NCBI GenBank assembly: GCA_041656735.1
Contig: JBBACY010000001.1
Span: forward strand, 124,001 to 188,000
DNA from: Perlabentimonas sp041656735
GTDB lineage: Bacteria; Bacteroidota; Bacteroidia; Bacteroidales; Tenuifilaceae
Length of the DNA stretch: 64,000 nt
Direction of reading: 5' to 3'
The position numbers and the translations under genes were made by a program. Below are positions 17,282 through 27,355 of this stretch, piece by piece (position 1 is the first letter of the stretch; each line of letters begins with the position of its first letter). Below the pieces are notes generated by a model. That model was not told the DNA's origin. It saw nothing but the letters and a program-made list of their open reading frames with translations, and searched no databases.

Positions 17282-20200
17282 CTAATTCTTGGAAATAAAA
17301 TCGTTAATTGTTTTGAGCATAGAAAATGGAACTATTGGCTTGGCCAAGTAGCTATCCATTCCACTTTGCTGGCTTTCGATTTTTGTATAATCCTCTGGGT
17401 AGGCTGTTTGGCAAATAATTTTAATATTACTATCAATTTTCTTTATAAGGCGCGTGGCCTCAAGTCCATCTATTTCGGGCATTACAACATCCATTAAAAT
17501 TAAATCTACCTTAGTTGACTTAACTAAATCAACCGCCTCTTGTCCATTTTTTGCCCACAACAAATTTACGCCAGTAGGTTTTAAGAGGGTTTGAATAAAC
17601 TTGTAGTTTGAGTCAATATCGTCGGCAACCAGAATGGTTTTATTCTTCCAGTTAAAAAGTTCATCTTGTTTAAAAGGCAAAACTAAAGTGTCAAACTTAT
17701 TTTTAAGAGGAATGTAGGGAATGCTAAAGTAAAACGTTGAGCCCTGATTTTTGGTGCTATCAACCCATATTTTTCCGCCTAATCGCTCAATAATATGTTT
17801 AGAAATTGCCAAACCTAAACCCATTCCGCTAAAGTGCCTAGTAATGCTATCGTCCGCCTGTCTGAACGGATTAAAAATAATCTTTTTCTCATCATCGCTT
17901 AGCCCTACACCGGTATCAATTACATAAAAAAGAAGATTATTTGCATCCTTAAATGTATAGCCCAACTCGATAAAGCCAACTGAAGTAAATTTAATTGCAT
18001 TTGATAATAAGTGCCCAACAACCTGCGACAACCTTTTAGCATCGGTTAAAATGGTAAACTTATCCTCTAAAACACCGAGTTTTATGTTGGTTTTAACCTT
18101 ACCCTTTTTTACAAACCGATTCTTATTAATAACCTCGTTAAAGGTGCTGGAAAGCATTTGGTTTAGCTGGCACTCAGCCTTTTTAATGGAAAACTGATTG
18201 GTTTCCATAGAAGAAATATCAATCAGGTCATTAATAAGTTCTAGTAGATCATTGGAGTGATTAACTAAGAGTTCAGGAATCTCTTCGCGTTCAACACCAG
18301 AAATATTGGGGCTATTTAGCAAGGAAGAAAAGCCCAAAATGGCATTAAGTGGTGTGCGAATTTCATGTGATAGGTTAGAGAGAAATGCTGTTTTAAGTCT
18401 ATCCGACTCCTCCGCTTTAGATTTAGCAATAACAATCTGTTTTTCATACTCCTTACGTTCGGTTATATCGTCGAAAGTAAACACTAAATGTGCAACAATG
18501 CCTTTACTATCAAAAACGGGTGCTACGGACAAAGCGTACCAATTATTCTTGTTACCAAACAGGTTCATTTGCAATTCACCCTGATATACGGTACCGTTTC
18601 TTGCCGATTTAACTATATTGGCTAACGAATTTGTCTCTGTACCAGAACAAAAGGGCATAGTGCTTCCCATAATTTGTTCGCTCGCCTGGCCAGAATATTT
18701 TTCGAACTCAGGATTAAAAAATTCAACTATCCCTTCAGGTGAAGTTATTAAAATGCCTATGGGTGAGTTTACTATTGCCTTAGTAAGTATATACGAATTA
18801 TGCTCGGCTTTTTTACGCTTTGTTATATCAATAGAAACACCGCCTATTAATAACTGTTTGTTTGCAGCATTAAACTTAAACTTATGCGTTACATAAGTAC
18901 GTTCAACGCCATAGTTATCAACTAATTTCTCTTCGCCTACAAACTGGCCATATTTTTCAACAACCTTATCTTCTTCAAAAAAACGGTTAAGCTGACTTGG
19001 GTATATGGTACTTAAATTTCTACGTCCATCCTGAACTGGTCCAAACACCTTGTCCATATAGGCATTTTGGTAGTGCATATTGCCTTCAAAATCACGAACA
19101 AAAATTCCAACTGGCATTGAATCGTGCAACGATTCATACTTTTTCTGCGTTTGTTTTATTGCTTCTTTGGCGTTATAGAGTTCGGTAATATCTTTAAAGT
19201 CCTCAATTATTCCGATCAGGTCTCCATCCTTTGTTACAAAAGGCTTGGCCATATACTGGCAAACTACTTTTCTATCTAGAACACTGAAACGAGTTTCTAC
19301 AGACTGCACCTCACTGCTACCTTCTTTAATTTGTTCAAGCGGACAGTTTGTGGTATGGCAACTTCCGCTGGGAAACTTATCGTAACATTTCTTTCCAACT
19401 ATGTCGTCACATTTTATTCCTGTCATCTGGCAAAATGCTGTATTAACTTTAAGTACAGTAAAATTTTTATCAATTATGCGTACGCCGTTAGCCGTTGCGT
19501 TGAATATTTGATTAAGTTGCTCATTGTGATCTATAACTTCACGTGTACGAGAGGTTAGCTTAATTTCAAGGTTTTTTTCAAGATTTAAAAGGTTATTAAT
19601 AATTCTATTATAAAATAAACGAACAACGAGAAGAAGTACTATGAAGAAAACAAAAACGAATATAAATGCTCGATGTAATTGATTATTAAATATTTTAGCG
19701 TACTCGGATATATTAACTGCAAAGAATGCCTGGAATACAGGGGATGATTGAGAAAAAATTTCGGTAGTAGCATCAGTCAAAACATAATGGACATCACCAA
19801 TTTCGATCTCTTTCTGTAAATTGAGTGAATTAATATTCCCCGCTTTATTAATAATGGCATTTACTGTATCCTTACTATGATAGGTAAAAATACGCCTTGG
19901 GTTGCCTTCTTCCTGAAAAATTATAAAAGGTAATATATCCGAATTGGAAGAAATTGCCATTGCTGCATCGGTATCCTTTATTCCAGAGTAAATGTAAAAA
20001 CTGTTGCCTTTAATTGAAAGAATGCTCGCTTTGATAAAGAAAATATTGGTGCTGTCGTAAGTTATAAAGTAACTGTAAACACTGTCAGGCTTCCTGTCTA
20101 TGTTGTATTTTGTACAGGTATGAAAAGGAACGCCCAAACTATTAAAAAGCTGGTTTCCGTTTTGTGCATAAATGGCAAAAAAAGCATTTTGAGGTTCTAC

Positions 20201-20512
20201 AAGGTTGGTAATAATGGGGTTTAATGCGCTTCGAATAAACGATGTGTCATTCGTAAGAAGTGCATCCGAATAGTTGGTGTTGGTTTCAACCAGATAGATA
20301 GCCTTATCGAGCGATTTTGATATAATATTGATGCACTGATTTACCTGTACAGATGATTTCTGAACGGCATCAGAAATCAGTATTTTTTTCGTGTTTCGGT
20401 ATTGATACTGGGCGTTAATTATAAAAAATATTGAAATTACAGCAAATAGTAATATTACAATAAAATATAAGTTCCGCTTTGTTTTACCTGTAACGACAGA
20501 GATAGTTTTCAC
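17282..20512 (-). CDS. Hybrid sensor histidine kinase (PAS-rich)
   Basis: The 1076-residue membrane kinase has helices at about 14-36 and about 280-302 enclosing a periplasmic sensor domain of about 240 residues. A coiled stretch and three PAS domains follow (about 330-460, 465-580, 590-700). The first PAS carries a cysteine group (CYDKFPSGSCHTTNC). Then come HisKA with LSHEIRTPLN (phospho-acceptor H716), an ATPase domain with DTGVGLSDD and GMGLGLAISKHI, and a C-terminal receiver with the phospho-acceptor D1008 in LILMDVVMPE. There is no DNA-binding output, so the signal must pass to another protein. No response regulator is adjacent. The upstream neighbour on this strand is the gingipain-like gene. 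Confidence 0.92.
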   Translation of the reverse strand: MKTISVVTGKTKRNLYFIVILLFAVISIFFIINAQYQYRNTKKILISDAVQKSSVQVNQCINIISKSLDKAIYLVETNTNYSDALLTNDTSFIRSALNPIITNLVEPQNAFFAIYAQNGNQLFNSLGVPFHTCTKYNIDRKPDSVYSYFITYDSTNIFFIKASILSIKGNSFYIYSGIKDTDAAMAISSNSDILPFIIFQEEGNPRRIFTYHSKDTVNAIINKAGNINSLNLQKEIEIGDVHYVLTDATTEIFSQSSPVFQAFFAVNISEYAKIFNNQLHRAFIFVFVFFIVLLLVVRLFYNRIINNLLNLEKNLEIKLTSRTREVIDHNEQLNQIFNATANGVRIIDKNFTVLKVNTAFCQMTGIKCDDIVGKKCYDKFPSGSCHTTNCPLEQIKEGSSEVQSVETRFSVLDRKVVCQYMAKPFVTKDGDLIGIIEDFKDITELYNAKEAIKQTQKKYESLHDSMPVGIFVRDFEGNMHYQNAYMDKVFGPVQDGRRNLSTIYPSQLNRFFEEDKVVEKYGQFVGEEKLVDNYGVERTYVTHKFKFNAANKQLLIGGVSIDITKRKKAEHNSYILTKAIVNSPIGILITSPEGIVEFFNPEFEKYSGQASEQIMGSTMPFCSGTETNSLANIVKSARNGTVYQGELQMNLFGNKNNWYALSVAPVFDSKGIVAHLVFTFDDITERKEYEKQIVIAKSKAEESDRLKTAFLSNLSHEIRTPLNAILGFSSLLNSPNISGVEREEIPELLVNHSNDLLELINDLIDISSMETNQFSIKKAECQLNQMLSSTFNEVINKNRFVKKGKVKTNIKLGVLEDKFTILTDAKRLSQVVGHLLSNAIKFTSVGFIELGYTFKDANNLLFYVIDTGVGLSDDEKKIIFNPFRQADDSITRHFSGMGLGLAISKHIIERLGGKIWVDSTKNQGSTFYFSIPYIPLKNKFDTLVLPFKQDELFNWKNKTILVADDIDSNYKFIQTLLKPTGVNLLWAKNGQEAVDLVKSTKVDLILMDVVMPEIDGLEATRLIKKIDSNIKIICQTAYPEDYTKIESQQSGMDSYLAKPIVPFSMLKTINDFISKN

Positions 20513-20603
20513 AGAAATAAAAGAGTTTACAAAAATTCCGAAAATTAGTTAAAGCCAAATGTAATTATTTTTCAGATAGTACAGCAAAATTTACAAATAA
20601 ATA

Positions 20604-20629
20604 AGGGGATGAAAAAAATTTCATCCCCT
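20604..20629 (-). terminator. Hairpin after the C25 protease gene
   Basis: AGGGGATGAAA (20604-20614) and TTTCATCCCCT (20619-20629) pair perfectly around AAAA. It is 32 bases past the stop of the gingipain-like gene and separates it from the kinase gene. A long T run is lacking on the minus strand, so termination may be partial. Confidence 0.6.
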
Positions 20630-20660
20630 ATGGCTATTGCGATTGGCACAAATTGATACG

Positions 20661-23600
20661 CTATTTAACAATTTTTGTACTTACTCGTTCGCCTGATTTA
20701 TAGGTTATCTGAAGCAAATAAGTTCCATTAGGTAAGTTCTCTGTTATTAGCTGAATTTGAGACTGCCCGTTAACTTTAACTCTTTGTTGAACACGGCCAA
20801 GAATATCTATAATTTCGATATATTCTGCATTAGTAATCTCTTTTACATACAGAATCTCGCTAAACGGAATAGGATAAACAGCTATAGATAAGGGCTGGTT
20901 ACTTTCAGCACCCAAGGGTACAATTCGAATGGGTACCGTCAAGTCTCGCCCACTAACTTCAAAGTGTGATACAAACTCGTTGTACCCGTCAGCATTCACT
21001 GTGAATGAATATTTTCCGTTAAGCAAATCAAAAGCAACCTTTCCATCCTCTGCAGTAAAAAGGGGCTCTTCCCGTCCATCAATTTTAATCTGTGCATTGG
21101 TAATGGCTTCGCTTTTAGTATTATCCACCTCGAAGGTTGCCCTGTACAACGGATTTATACTAGAGATTACCGCCTCCCAACCCTCATAAACCTGAGAGTA
21201 ATCGGACTTAAAATGGAATGTTATTGCGCCATAAGAATTTGTTGCTGTTACCGTTCCAATGTCGACACCTGATGAACCACTATAAGGGCTTCCAGTAAAG
21301 AAAGGTGCATCGGTGTTAACTCCATCATAAATGTAAAGTTTATCCCACGGACTTGTTGTACCTTCGATAACGGCATAATTAAATGTAAACGACAAAGTCA
21401 TACCCGTCTCTGACGGATAAAAAGTCATTATATAGTCCTCATTGTTTGAATAATCACCTGAAGGACCCCCAGAATCGTAAAACCTACCAACGCTAACTGA
21501 AACAGAGTCGTTGTTTTGCATAATAAATTTGGGGAATTGACCGATAAGCAAATTAACTGTGGCACTTTTTTGGAATACCCCTGCCTGCACATCTACATTA
21601 ACTAGAACGGGTGCTTCGAGAGGAGCATCGGGACTTGCCTTAACTGTATAGTGTAAATTTAAAGAACCGCCTGCTGGTATTTCAGGAAAATTCTGAGAGT
21701 TAGTTATTACTGAAAAGAATTCGGAAGATTGTGCAGTAATAATTGCCTCTCCTGCGGGTAACTGCGAAGTACCATCATTATGGATAGGAACGATCAGAGT
21801 GACCGTTTCACCTGCATCAATTTTTCCATTATTATTTCCATCAGTATCGTCAATAGAAGCTTCTCCAATGGATAATACGGGAGCGCGCGCTACGAGAACG
21901 ATATCAGATTTACTAGTCTCAGTCCCAATAGTGAGAGTAAAAGAAAATATTAGTCTATGGCCGTTGGGTATATTTTTATCAATTTTAAGAGAAAAAGCAC
22001 TAGGTATGGTTTTTATATTTAGCGGTAGATCAGTACCAAAATCACCTATACTTATAGTTTTAGCTGAAGTTAAGGTAGTGTACTCATCTACAGAACTAAA
22101 TTCAACTTGAACATTGCTTGCAGGGAGGTCTCCAATATTTTTAAAGTCGAGATCTAATAAAATACTCTCCCCATAGTCAATCGCCGCATTATTATTACCC
22201 TGAGAATCGTCAACTCTTGCTTCGGATATAAAAACGTATGACTTCCCGTTGACTTCGACATTTGTTGACCCAAAATAGGGTATGTATTGCGGTTTTGTTA
22301 TCACCAAGTCAACAGCACCAGCTTCAAGTATTGGTTCAACTGGAACATCTACTTGTCCTGATGAGCCGACGAATGAAGCTCCATAAAGAACACCATTTTT
22401 GCTTATGGCTACATAAGAACCTGGTAGCGCAGAAACTGTGAAGAAACTACTACCAAGCTGATAGGAAGTAGGAAATGAAACATTGTTAATATCAGCCTCT
22501 GTAAAGTATGGGGAAAGAGATGGGTCACCTAGTACATTATATGCTTGCCAATAGTACTCTGTGCCAATATGATCTGGGTAATTATTTAAATGAGCCTCAG
22601 TAACTGCCAAGTTTCCAGCGAATACTATACCTCCTACAGTTACATAGTTACTTTTCCGTGGCGCATCAAAAGCACCTAGCGAAGTTTCTTCAAAGCTAGG
22701 AACGTAACCATTATTATTACCCGTTATTGGGAACGCACCCACAGCCCAATAAAAGTCTTCGAACCAATAAGTATTTGGTGATGAACCGATATAGGTTACC
22801 GCACCTTTTTTATTGCCCCTAATCCATGATTCGCCAATACTTTGTTGCGAGGAACCAAAATTAGCAGACAAGCAGCAGTTACCAATAGTAACAGGGTACT
22901 TATTTAAATTTGTAAACGTTGAAATGTCATTCGCATTAAGTCTGGGATTTTCCCATAAAGTTTCGTTACAGTGTGCCGTATAATTAATAAACCCAACAGC
23001 AATGCGCTGAGGGTCATAACTTCCCGTGTAACCAGCCTGATTATTAGGGTTACTTGGGTCTGAAGTTACACCATAGCCCCAAACATTATTATATCCTTGA
23101 GCAGAATTAAAATAGTTCTTGGTTGCATATTTTAAAGTGGCCTCACCAATATTAGGATTCCAATACGAATCGTAGCCAGCAATCAGGGTTGCATTGTTTA
23201 AGTAAGTGGGGTCATCAAACTGATACTGTTCGTAGTAAAGAATTTTATAAATGATATTATCGAGCTGCTCCGTTGTTTCGGCCGACATACGCCCATAATA
23301 CATTTCGGGAAAATAGTCGCCATCAATGCTTGCATAGTATAGGTCGGTTTGCTTACCTGTTTCACTACCAGTTTGCGAAGCGGGTACTTGCGGCGTATCG
23401 CCTACTATTACAAGAAATGATGGTGCAGGGTCGCTTTCTGTTGCGGCTTGATAAACACCCTGAATATAAGATTTAATTTGATCTGATGTGGAGCCAATCG
23501 CATCGATATAAGCTACGGTTACAGCAAATCCTTTTTTGGTTTTCCATTCGATAAATGGTTTCAGCGATTCCTCAAACATTCGATGGCTAATAACCAGCAT

Positions 23601-24350
23601 TTTTACAGGATTCTTGGTTAAATCTGGCTTTTCATCGTAAATACTTTTGGTATAAGGGTTTTGCAACGCGGCAAAAACAGGCTCAAAATAAGGCGAGTAT
23701 GTAGCTGCGCGTATTTTGTTCTCTAGGCTTACATCTCCGCCCTGCATACTTACTTCAACATCAATATCATTAAAAACTTTAATAATGCCCGCTGCAGGAC
23801 TATAACGAACAGGATTAACCTGAACCCTGGCAATACGAATTCCCCTAAGAGTTCCAAGAACTTCAATTTGGGCTATGGGATTGTCGTTAAAAGTTGCCTG
23901 AGTATAACGATCTGCCTTAATTAGCAAAGGTATTGTATCAATATCTTGATCTTTTCGATACGAAGGCTGCTGTGGGTATAGCTGTGTATTTATCCCGTAA
24001 TCAGAAAGCAAAAGTTCGGACTCAGAGTAACCATTCACTTTAACCGAAACACTTGCGCCATTGGGTATTTGTATAAGTCGGCTAAAAGAAGGTAACTTCG
24101 GGCTTCCTACTTTACTGCTTGAGTAACCTTTCCCAAAATATAGATCGATAAAATTACCGTGACTTGCTGTTTCTACAGTTTTTCCGTAAAGTGCATCTAT
24201 CCGAAAATGCATTTGTAATTCAGAAATATTAAAGTTCTGGCTTTTAATGCTGGCCTGATTATTGGCACTTTGCAGAGGAATAACTACATCTTGCGCGCCT
24301 AAATTAAGCCATAGAAAAAAACAGAAAAAGGTAATTAATAGAGGTCTCAT
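20661..24350 (-). CDS. Gingipain-like cysteine protease (peptidase C25), type IX secreted
   Basis: The 1229-residue secreted protease starts with a signal peptide (1-19) and a propeptide to about 225. The C25 catalytic domain (about 235-620) follows, closely resembling lysine gingipain Kgp of Porphyromonas gingivalis: INYTAH with H460 and IGNCC with C493, the same 33-residue spacing, and the Kgp-like YIGSSPNTYW. The residue after the His is Cys, where gingipains have Gly (HCNET for HGSET). Beta-rich domains, a CUB domain (about 940-1061), a small carboxypeptidase-regulatory-like domain and a type IX sorting domain (about 1155-1229, ending RVSTKIVK) complete it. It probably degrades proteins outside the cell; Lys specificity is a guess from similarity. 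Confidence 0.9.
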   Translation of the reverse strand: MRPLLITFFCFFLWLNLGAQDVVIPLQSANNQASIKSQNFNISELQMHFRIDALYGKTVETASHGNFIDLYFGKGYSSSKVGSPKLPSFSRLIQIPNGASVSVKVNGYSESELLLSDYGINTQLYPQQPSYRKDQDIDTIPLLIKADRYTQATFNDNPIAQIEVLGTLRGIRIARVQVNPVRYSPAAGIIKVFNDIDVEVSMQGGDVSLENKIRAATYSPYFEPVFAALQNPYTKSIYDEKPDLTKNPVKMLVISHRMFEESLKPFIEWKTKKGFAVTVAYIDAIGSTSDQIKSYIQGVYQAATESDPAPSFLVIVGDTPQVPASQTGSETGKQTDLYYASIDGDYFPEMYYGRMSAETTEQLDNIIYKILYYEQYQFDDPTYLNNATLIAGYDSYWNPNIGEATLKYATKNYFNSAQGYNNVWGYGVTSDPSNPNNQAGYTGSYDPQRIAVGFINYTAHCNETLWENPRLNANDISTFTNLNKYPVTIGNCCLSANFGSSQQSIGESWIRGNKKGAVTYIGSSPNTYWFEDFYWAVGAFPITGNNNGYVPSFEETSLGAFDAPRKSNYVTVGGIVFAGNLAVTEAHLNNYPDHIGTEYYWQAYNVLGDPSLSPYFTEADINNVSFPTSYQLGSSFFTVSALPGSYVAISKNGVLYGASFVGSSGQVDVPVEPILEAGAVDLVITKPQYIPYFGSTNVEVNGKSYVFISEARVDDSQGNNNAAIDYGESILLDLDFKNIGDLPASNVQVEFSSVDEYTTLTSAKTISIGDFGTDLPLNIKTIPSAFSLKIDKNIPNGHRLIFSFTLTIGTETSKSDIVLVARAPVLSIGEASIDDTDGNNNGKIDAGETVTLIVPIHNDGTSQLPAGEAIITAQSSEFFSVITNSQNFPEIPAGGSLNLHYTVKASPDAPLEAPVLVNVDVQAGVFQKSATVNLLIGQFPKFIMQNNDSVSVSVGRFYDSGGPSGDYSNNEDYIMTFYPSETGMTLSFTFNYAVIEGTTSPWDKLYIYDGVNTDAPFFTGSPYSGSSGVDIGTVTATNSYGAITFHFKSDYSQVYEGWEAVISSINPLYRATFEVDNTKSEAITNAQIKIDGREEPLFTAEDGKVAFDLLNGKYSFTVNADGYNEFVSHFEVSGRDLTVPIRIVPLGAESNQPLSIAVYPIPFSEILYVKEITNAEYIEIIDILGRVQQRVKVNGQSQIQLITENLPNGTYLLQITYKSGERVSTKIVK

Positions 24351-24490
24351 TGGGTAGATATTAGGTATAACTATGCCTATAAACTAATAAACGTTTATAG
24401 CTAACCATTTGTTTAATAAAATACATTCATTGTAAGTAAAGATAAACAATATAAGGTAAAGGTAAGACAAACTAAAAATAATTAATTAAA

Positions 24491-26290
24491 CTAATGTTTA
24501 ATCTTAAAGTAATCGAATAGTAATTTACCTCTTTTACTTCCAAGTACTTGAGTATGCTCATCGAGACTAAGACTTGATATGGTTTTTAAATCCTTATATT
24601 TTTTAAAAAGGAGTTCTCGCGACTTTTCGCCAATACCATCAATATCAGTTAGTTGCGACTTTAGAGCATCTTTAGACCTAAGGTTTCTGTGGTGCTTAAT
24701 ACCAAATCTATGTGCTTCATTACGAGCAAATTGAACAACTTTTAATGATTCGGAATTTTTATCGAGGTAAAGAGGAACTGGGTCTCCTGGAAAAAATATC
24801 TCTTCCAACCGCTCAGCTATACCAATAATGCTAATACTTTTATGCAAATCTAGCTCCCGCAGAACAGAAAAGGCAACACTAAGCTGTCCCTTGCCGCCAT
24901 CAATAATAATAAGTTGAGGTAAAGATTGGTTACTACTAATCATGCGAGAATACCGCCGTCGTAAAACTTCAATCATAGTAGCATAATCGTCGGAGCCATC
25001 AACCGTTTTAACATTAAAAATACGGTAATCACGTTTGGAGGGTTTGGCATTCTTGAAAACTACACAGGCAGACACAGGATTTGTACCTTGAAGATTCGAA
25101 TTATCGAAACACTCAATGTGTACCGGAAGCTCGTTAGTTTTAAAATCACGTTTTAGTAACTCTAAAATACGCTGAGTATGCCCAATTTTTTTGAGAGAAT
25201 CTTGCTTTGCAATCTTTTCAAAGACATATGCCTTGGCGTTTCGTTGCGATAACTCGAGAAGTTTATACTTATCGCCCCTTGTTGGTACAATATACTTACA
25301 ATTTGAAATTGTAAACTCAGGCTTAAAGGGCACAACAATCTCAGTTGAAGTGCTAGATAAACGTTGCCTTATTTCGGCTATTGCAAACGAAAGTAAATCA
25401 GAGGCAGTTTCACTTAACTTTTTCTTTAACTCCAAGTTATGCGATTGTACTACGGAACCATTCACAACTTTAATAAAATTTACACAGGCAAAGCTAGGCT
25501 GTTCAACAATACTAAAAACATCGATATTATTTAACCTAGGATTAACAATAGTTGACTTGGCCTGGTAACGCTCCAGCGCTTCAATCTTCTGCTTATAAAC
25601 TTGAGCCTGCTCAAACTGAAAATCTTTTGCATACGCAACCATTGTTTTCTTTAATAAAGTCTTAACTGAATGAATATTACCTGAAAGTATCTGAACTATT
25701 GATTCAATATTTGCATTGTAATCACTTTCGGACTGATAACCTACACAGGGGCCAAGGCAATTACCGATTTGGTATTCGAGACAAGTTTTAAACTTTTTTG
25801 CTGCTATATTTTCTGTAGTTAGCTGAAGGTTACAGGTGCGAAGAGGGTACAACGACTTAATCAATTCAAGTATTGTTTTCATCAACATAACCGAAGTATA
25901 GGGACCAAAGTACCGGCTCCCGTCGTTTACCACCCTTCGGGTTGAAAAAACGCGTGGGAAAGGTTCATTCTTAATGCAAATCCATGGGTATGTTTTATCA
26001 TCCTTAAGCAGAATATTGTAGCGAGGCTTAAGTTTCTTAATAAGATTGTTTTCTAATAGTAAAGCATCACTTTCAGTTTCGACAATTATATGCTTAATAT
26101 TAAAAACCTTAGACACCAATACTCTAAGCTTAGCACTCTCATAACTTTTACGATTAAAGTACGAAGAGACTCTTTTCTTAAGATCCTTAGCTTTACCCAC
26201 ATAAATAATTTCTTCCTGGTTGTTCAAAAACTGGTAAACCCCAGGTTGATTAGGTAAAAACTTAATTATATTTTCGATAGATTGATTCAC
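24491..26290 (-). CDS. uvrC: UvrABC excinuclease subunit C
   Basis: UvrC makes both incisions in nucleotide excision repair after UvrAB finds damage. The 599-residue product has the GIY-YIG nuclease (PGVYQFLNNQEEIIYVGKAKDLKKR at about 15-40; 3' incision), a UVR motif for UvrB near 200-235, and the RNase H-like endonuclease domain (HIECFDNSNLQGTNPVS; 5' incision). The C-terminal helix-hairpin-helix pair (LTDIDGIGEKSRELLF) is also present. It is the last gene of a run with the phosphate permease 5 bases upstream. Confidence 0.97.
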   Translation of the reverse strand: MNQSIENIIKFLPNQPGVYQFLNNQEEIIYVGKAKDLKKRVSSYFNRKSYESAKLRVLVSKVFNIKHIIVETESDALLLENNLIKKLKPRYNILLKDDKTYPWICIKNEPFPRVFSTRRVVNDGSRYFGPYTSVMLMKTILELIKSLYPLRTCNLQLTTENIAAKKFKTCLEYQIGNCLGPCVGYQSESDYNANIESIVQILSGNIHSVKTLLKKTMVAYAKDFQFEQAQVYKQKIEALERYQAKSTIVNPRLNNIDVFSIVEQPSFACVNFIKVVNGSVVQSHNLELKKKLSETASDLLSFAIAEIRQRLSSTSTEIVVPFKPEFTISNCKYIVPTRGDKYKLLELSQRNAKAYVFEKIAKQDSLKKIGHTQRILELLKRDFKTNELPVHIECFDNSNLQGTNPVSACVVFKNAKPSKRDYRIFNVKTVDGSDDYATMIEVLRRRYSRMISSNQSLPQLIIIDGGKGQLSVAFSVLRELDLHKSISIIGIAERLEEIFFPGDPVPLYLDKNSESLKVVQFARNEAHRFGIKHHRNLRSKDALKSQLTDIDGIGEKSRELLFKKYKDLKTISSLSLDEHTQVLGSKRGKLLFDYFKIKH

Positions 26291-26295
26291 AGAGA

Positions 26296-27321
26296 TTAAA
26301 ATAAATAAAGAATTTCGTACCTATCAACTAAAAAGACAAGGAATAGTGAAATAAAGAAGGCAACTAGTGGTGAAACTAACCACAAAAAGAAAAAGTTTCG
26401 AACCTGAGTTTTGCGGAAAATATTTTTAACACCCAATTTGGCTATCCCTATCCCGATTATTGAAGCAACATTTAGCTGAACCAATGACGAAGGAATGCCT
26501 TTATAAAGCGAGGCAAAAAGCAAGAGCGATGCCGAAATAAATGCTATGATTGCTGCCTCTATTCTTCCAAAAAGAACAATCTCTTTTCCTGTATTTCTCA
26601 TTATTTTATGTCCAAAAACGGAACTTCCAATGGCAAAACAAGGAGCAATAATAAGTATTGAGAACTTTGAAATGAACCAGTCGTACTTACCTGGCTCCAA
26701 ATCAAAGAAATTTATTGTCATTTGTGTTAATGGCCCTGTTGCGTTAGCAACATTATTTGCTCCAATGGAAAAGGCAACAAACAAAGAAAGAACTATTAGC
26801 AAACCCTTTAACAGGTAGCTGTTATTAACCTTTGCCGAAATTGTGTAGCCTCTTCTGCGAAGCGGTTTATAAATATATTTTCCAAGTAAAAAACTAATTA
26901 TAAAAGCGACAATAGGGAGGATAAACCAGGTAGGTACTATTTCATAAAAGATTTTATTTGAATTAAAGGTGTGAAAATATACAGTGGGCGCAATAAGCGC
27001 ACAAACGGTTGATTGGCTTGTAGACTGGGGTATACCAGCTAAATTGGCTATAAGTAAAGAAATACTTACAGAAAAAAAAACAACCGCCACAAGCACGCTA
27101 TTAAGCTGGCTTGGATTTATGATATCAGATCCTAAAGTTGATGCAGTATTGCTACCCGCTATAACTGCTCCCAGAAATACCATTACTCCAAATAAGCCAG
27201 GAATTAAACTCTTGCGTATTACATTAGCTCCATATGCTGCCGAGAAGGATGGTCCTGTTCCGCTACCGCCCATGTTGATGGCAAGAAACATGCCCAATAA
27301 GTAAGGTACTAACATTTGCAA
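26296..27321 (-). CDS. PiT-family inorganic phosphate permease
   Basis: The 341-residue membrane protein has about ten helices. Near the N-terminus is NMGGSGTGPSFSAAYG, and in the second half FSIGANNVANATGPLTQ, the GANDVANA signature of PiT transporters (with Asn for Asp at one place). These carry phosphate with H+ or Na+. It is shorter than E. coli PitA because the long cytoplasmic loop is reduced. It lies between ade (34 bases) and uvrC (5 bases) on one strand, so co-transcription is likely though the functions do not obviously belong together. Confidence 0.88.
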   Translation of the reverse strand: MQMLVPYLLGMFLAINMGGSGTGPSFSAAYGANVIRKSLIPGLFGVMVFLGAVIAGSNTASTLGSDIINPSQLNSVLVAVVFFSVSISLLIANLAGIPQSTSQSTVCALIAPTVYFHTFNSNKIFYEIVPTWFILPIVAFIISFLLGKYIYKPLRRRGYTISAKVNNSYLLKGLLIVLSLFVAFSIGANNVANATGPLTQMTINFFDLEPGKYDWFISKFSILIIAPCFAIGSSVFGHKIMRNTGKEIVLFGRIEAAIIAFISASLLLFASLYKGIPSSLVQLNVASIIGIGIAKLGVKNIFRKTQVRNFFFLWLVSPLVAFFISLFLVFLVDRYEILYLF

Positions 27322-27355
27322 ATAATTGGTTTACATTACTTACAAATATAAATAA

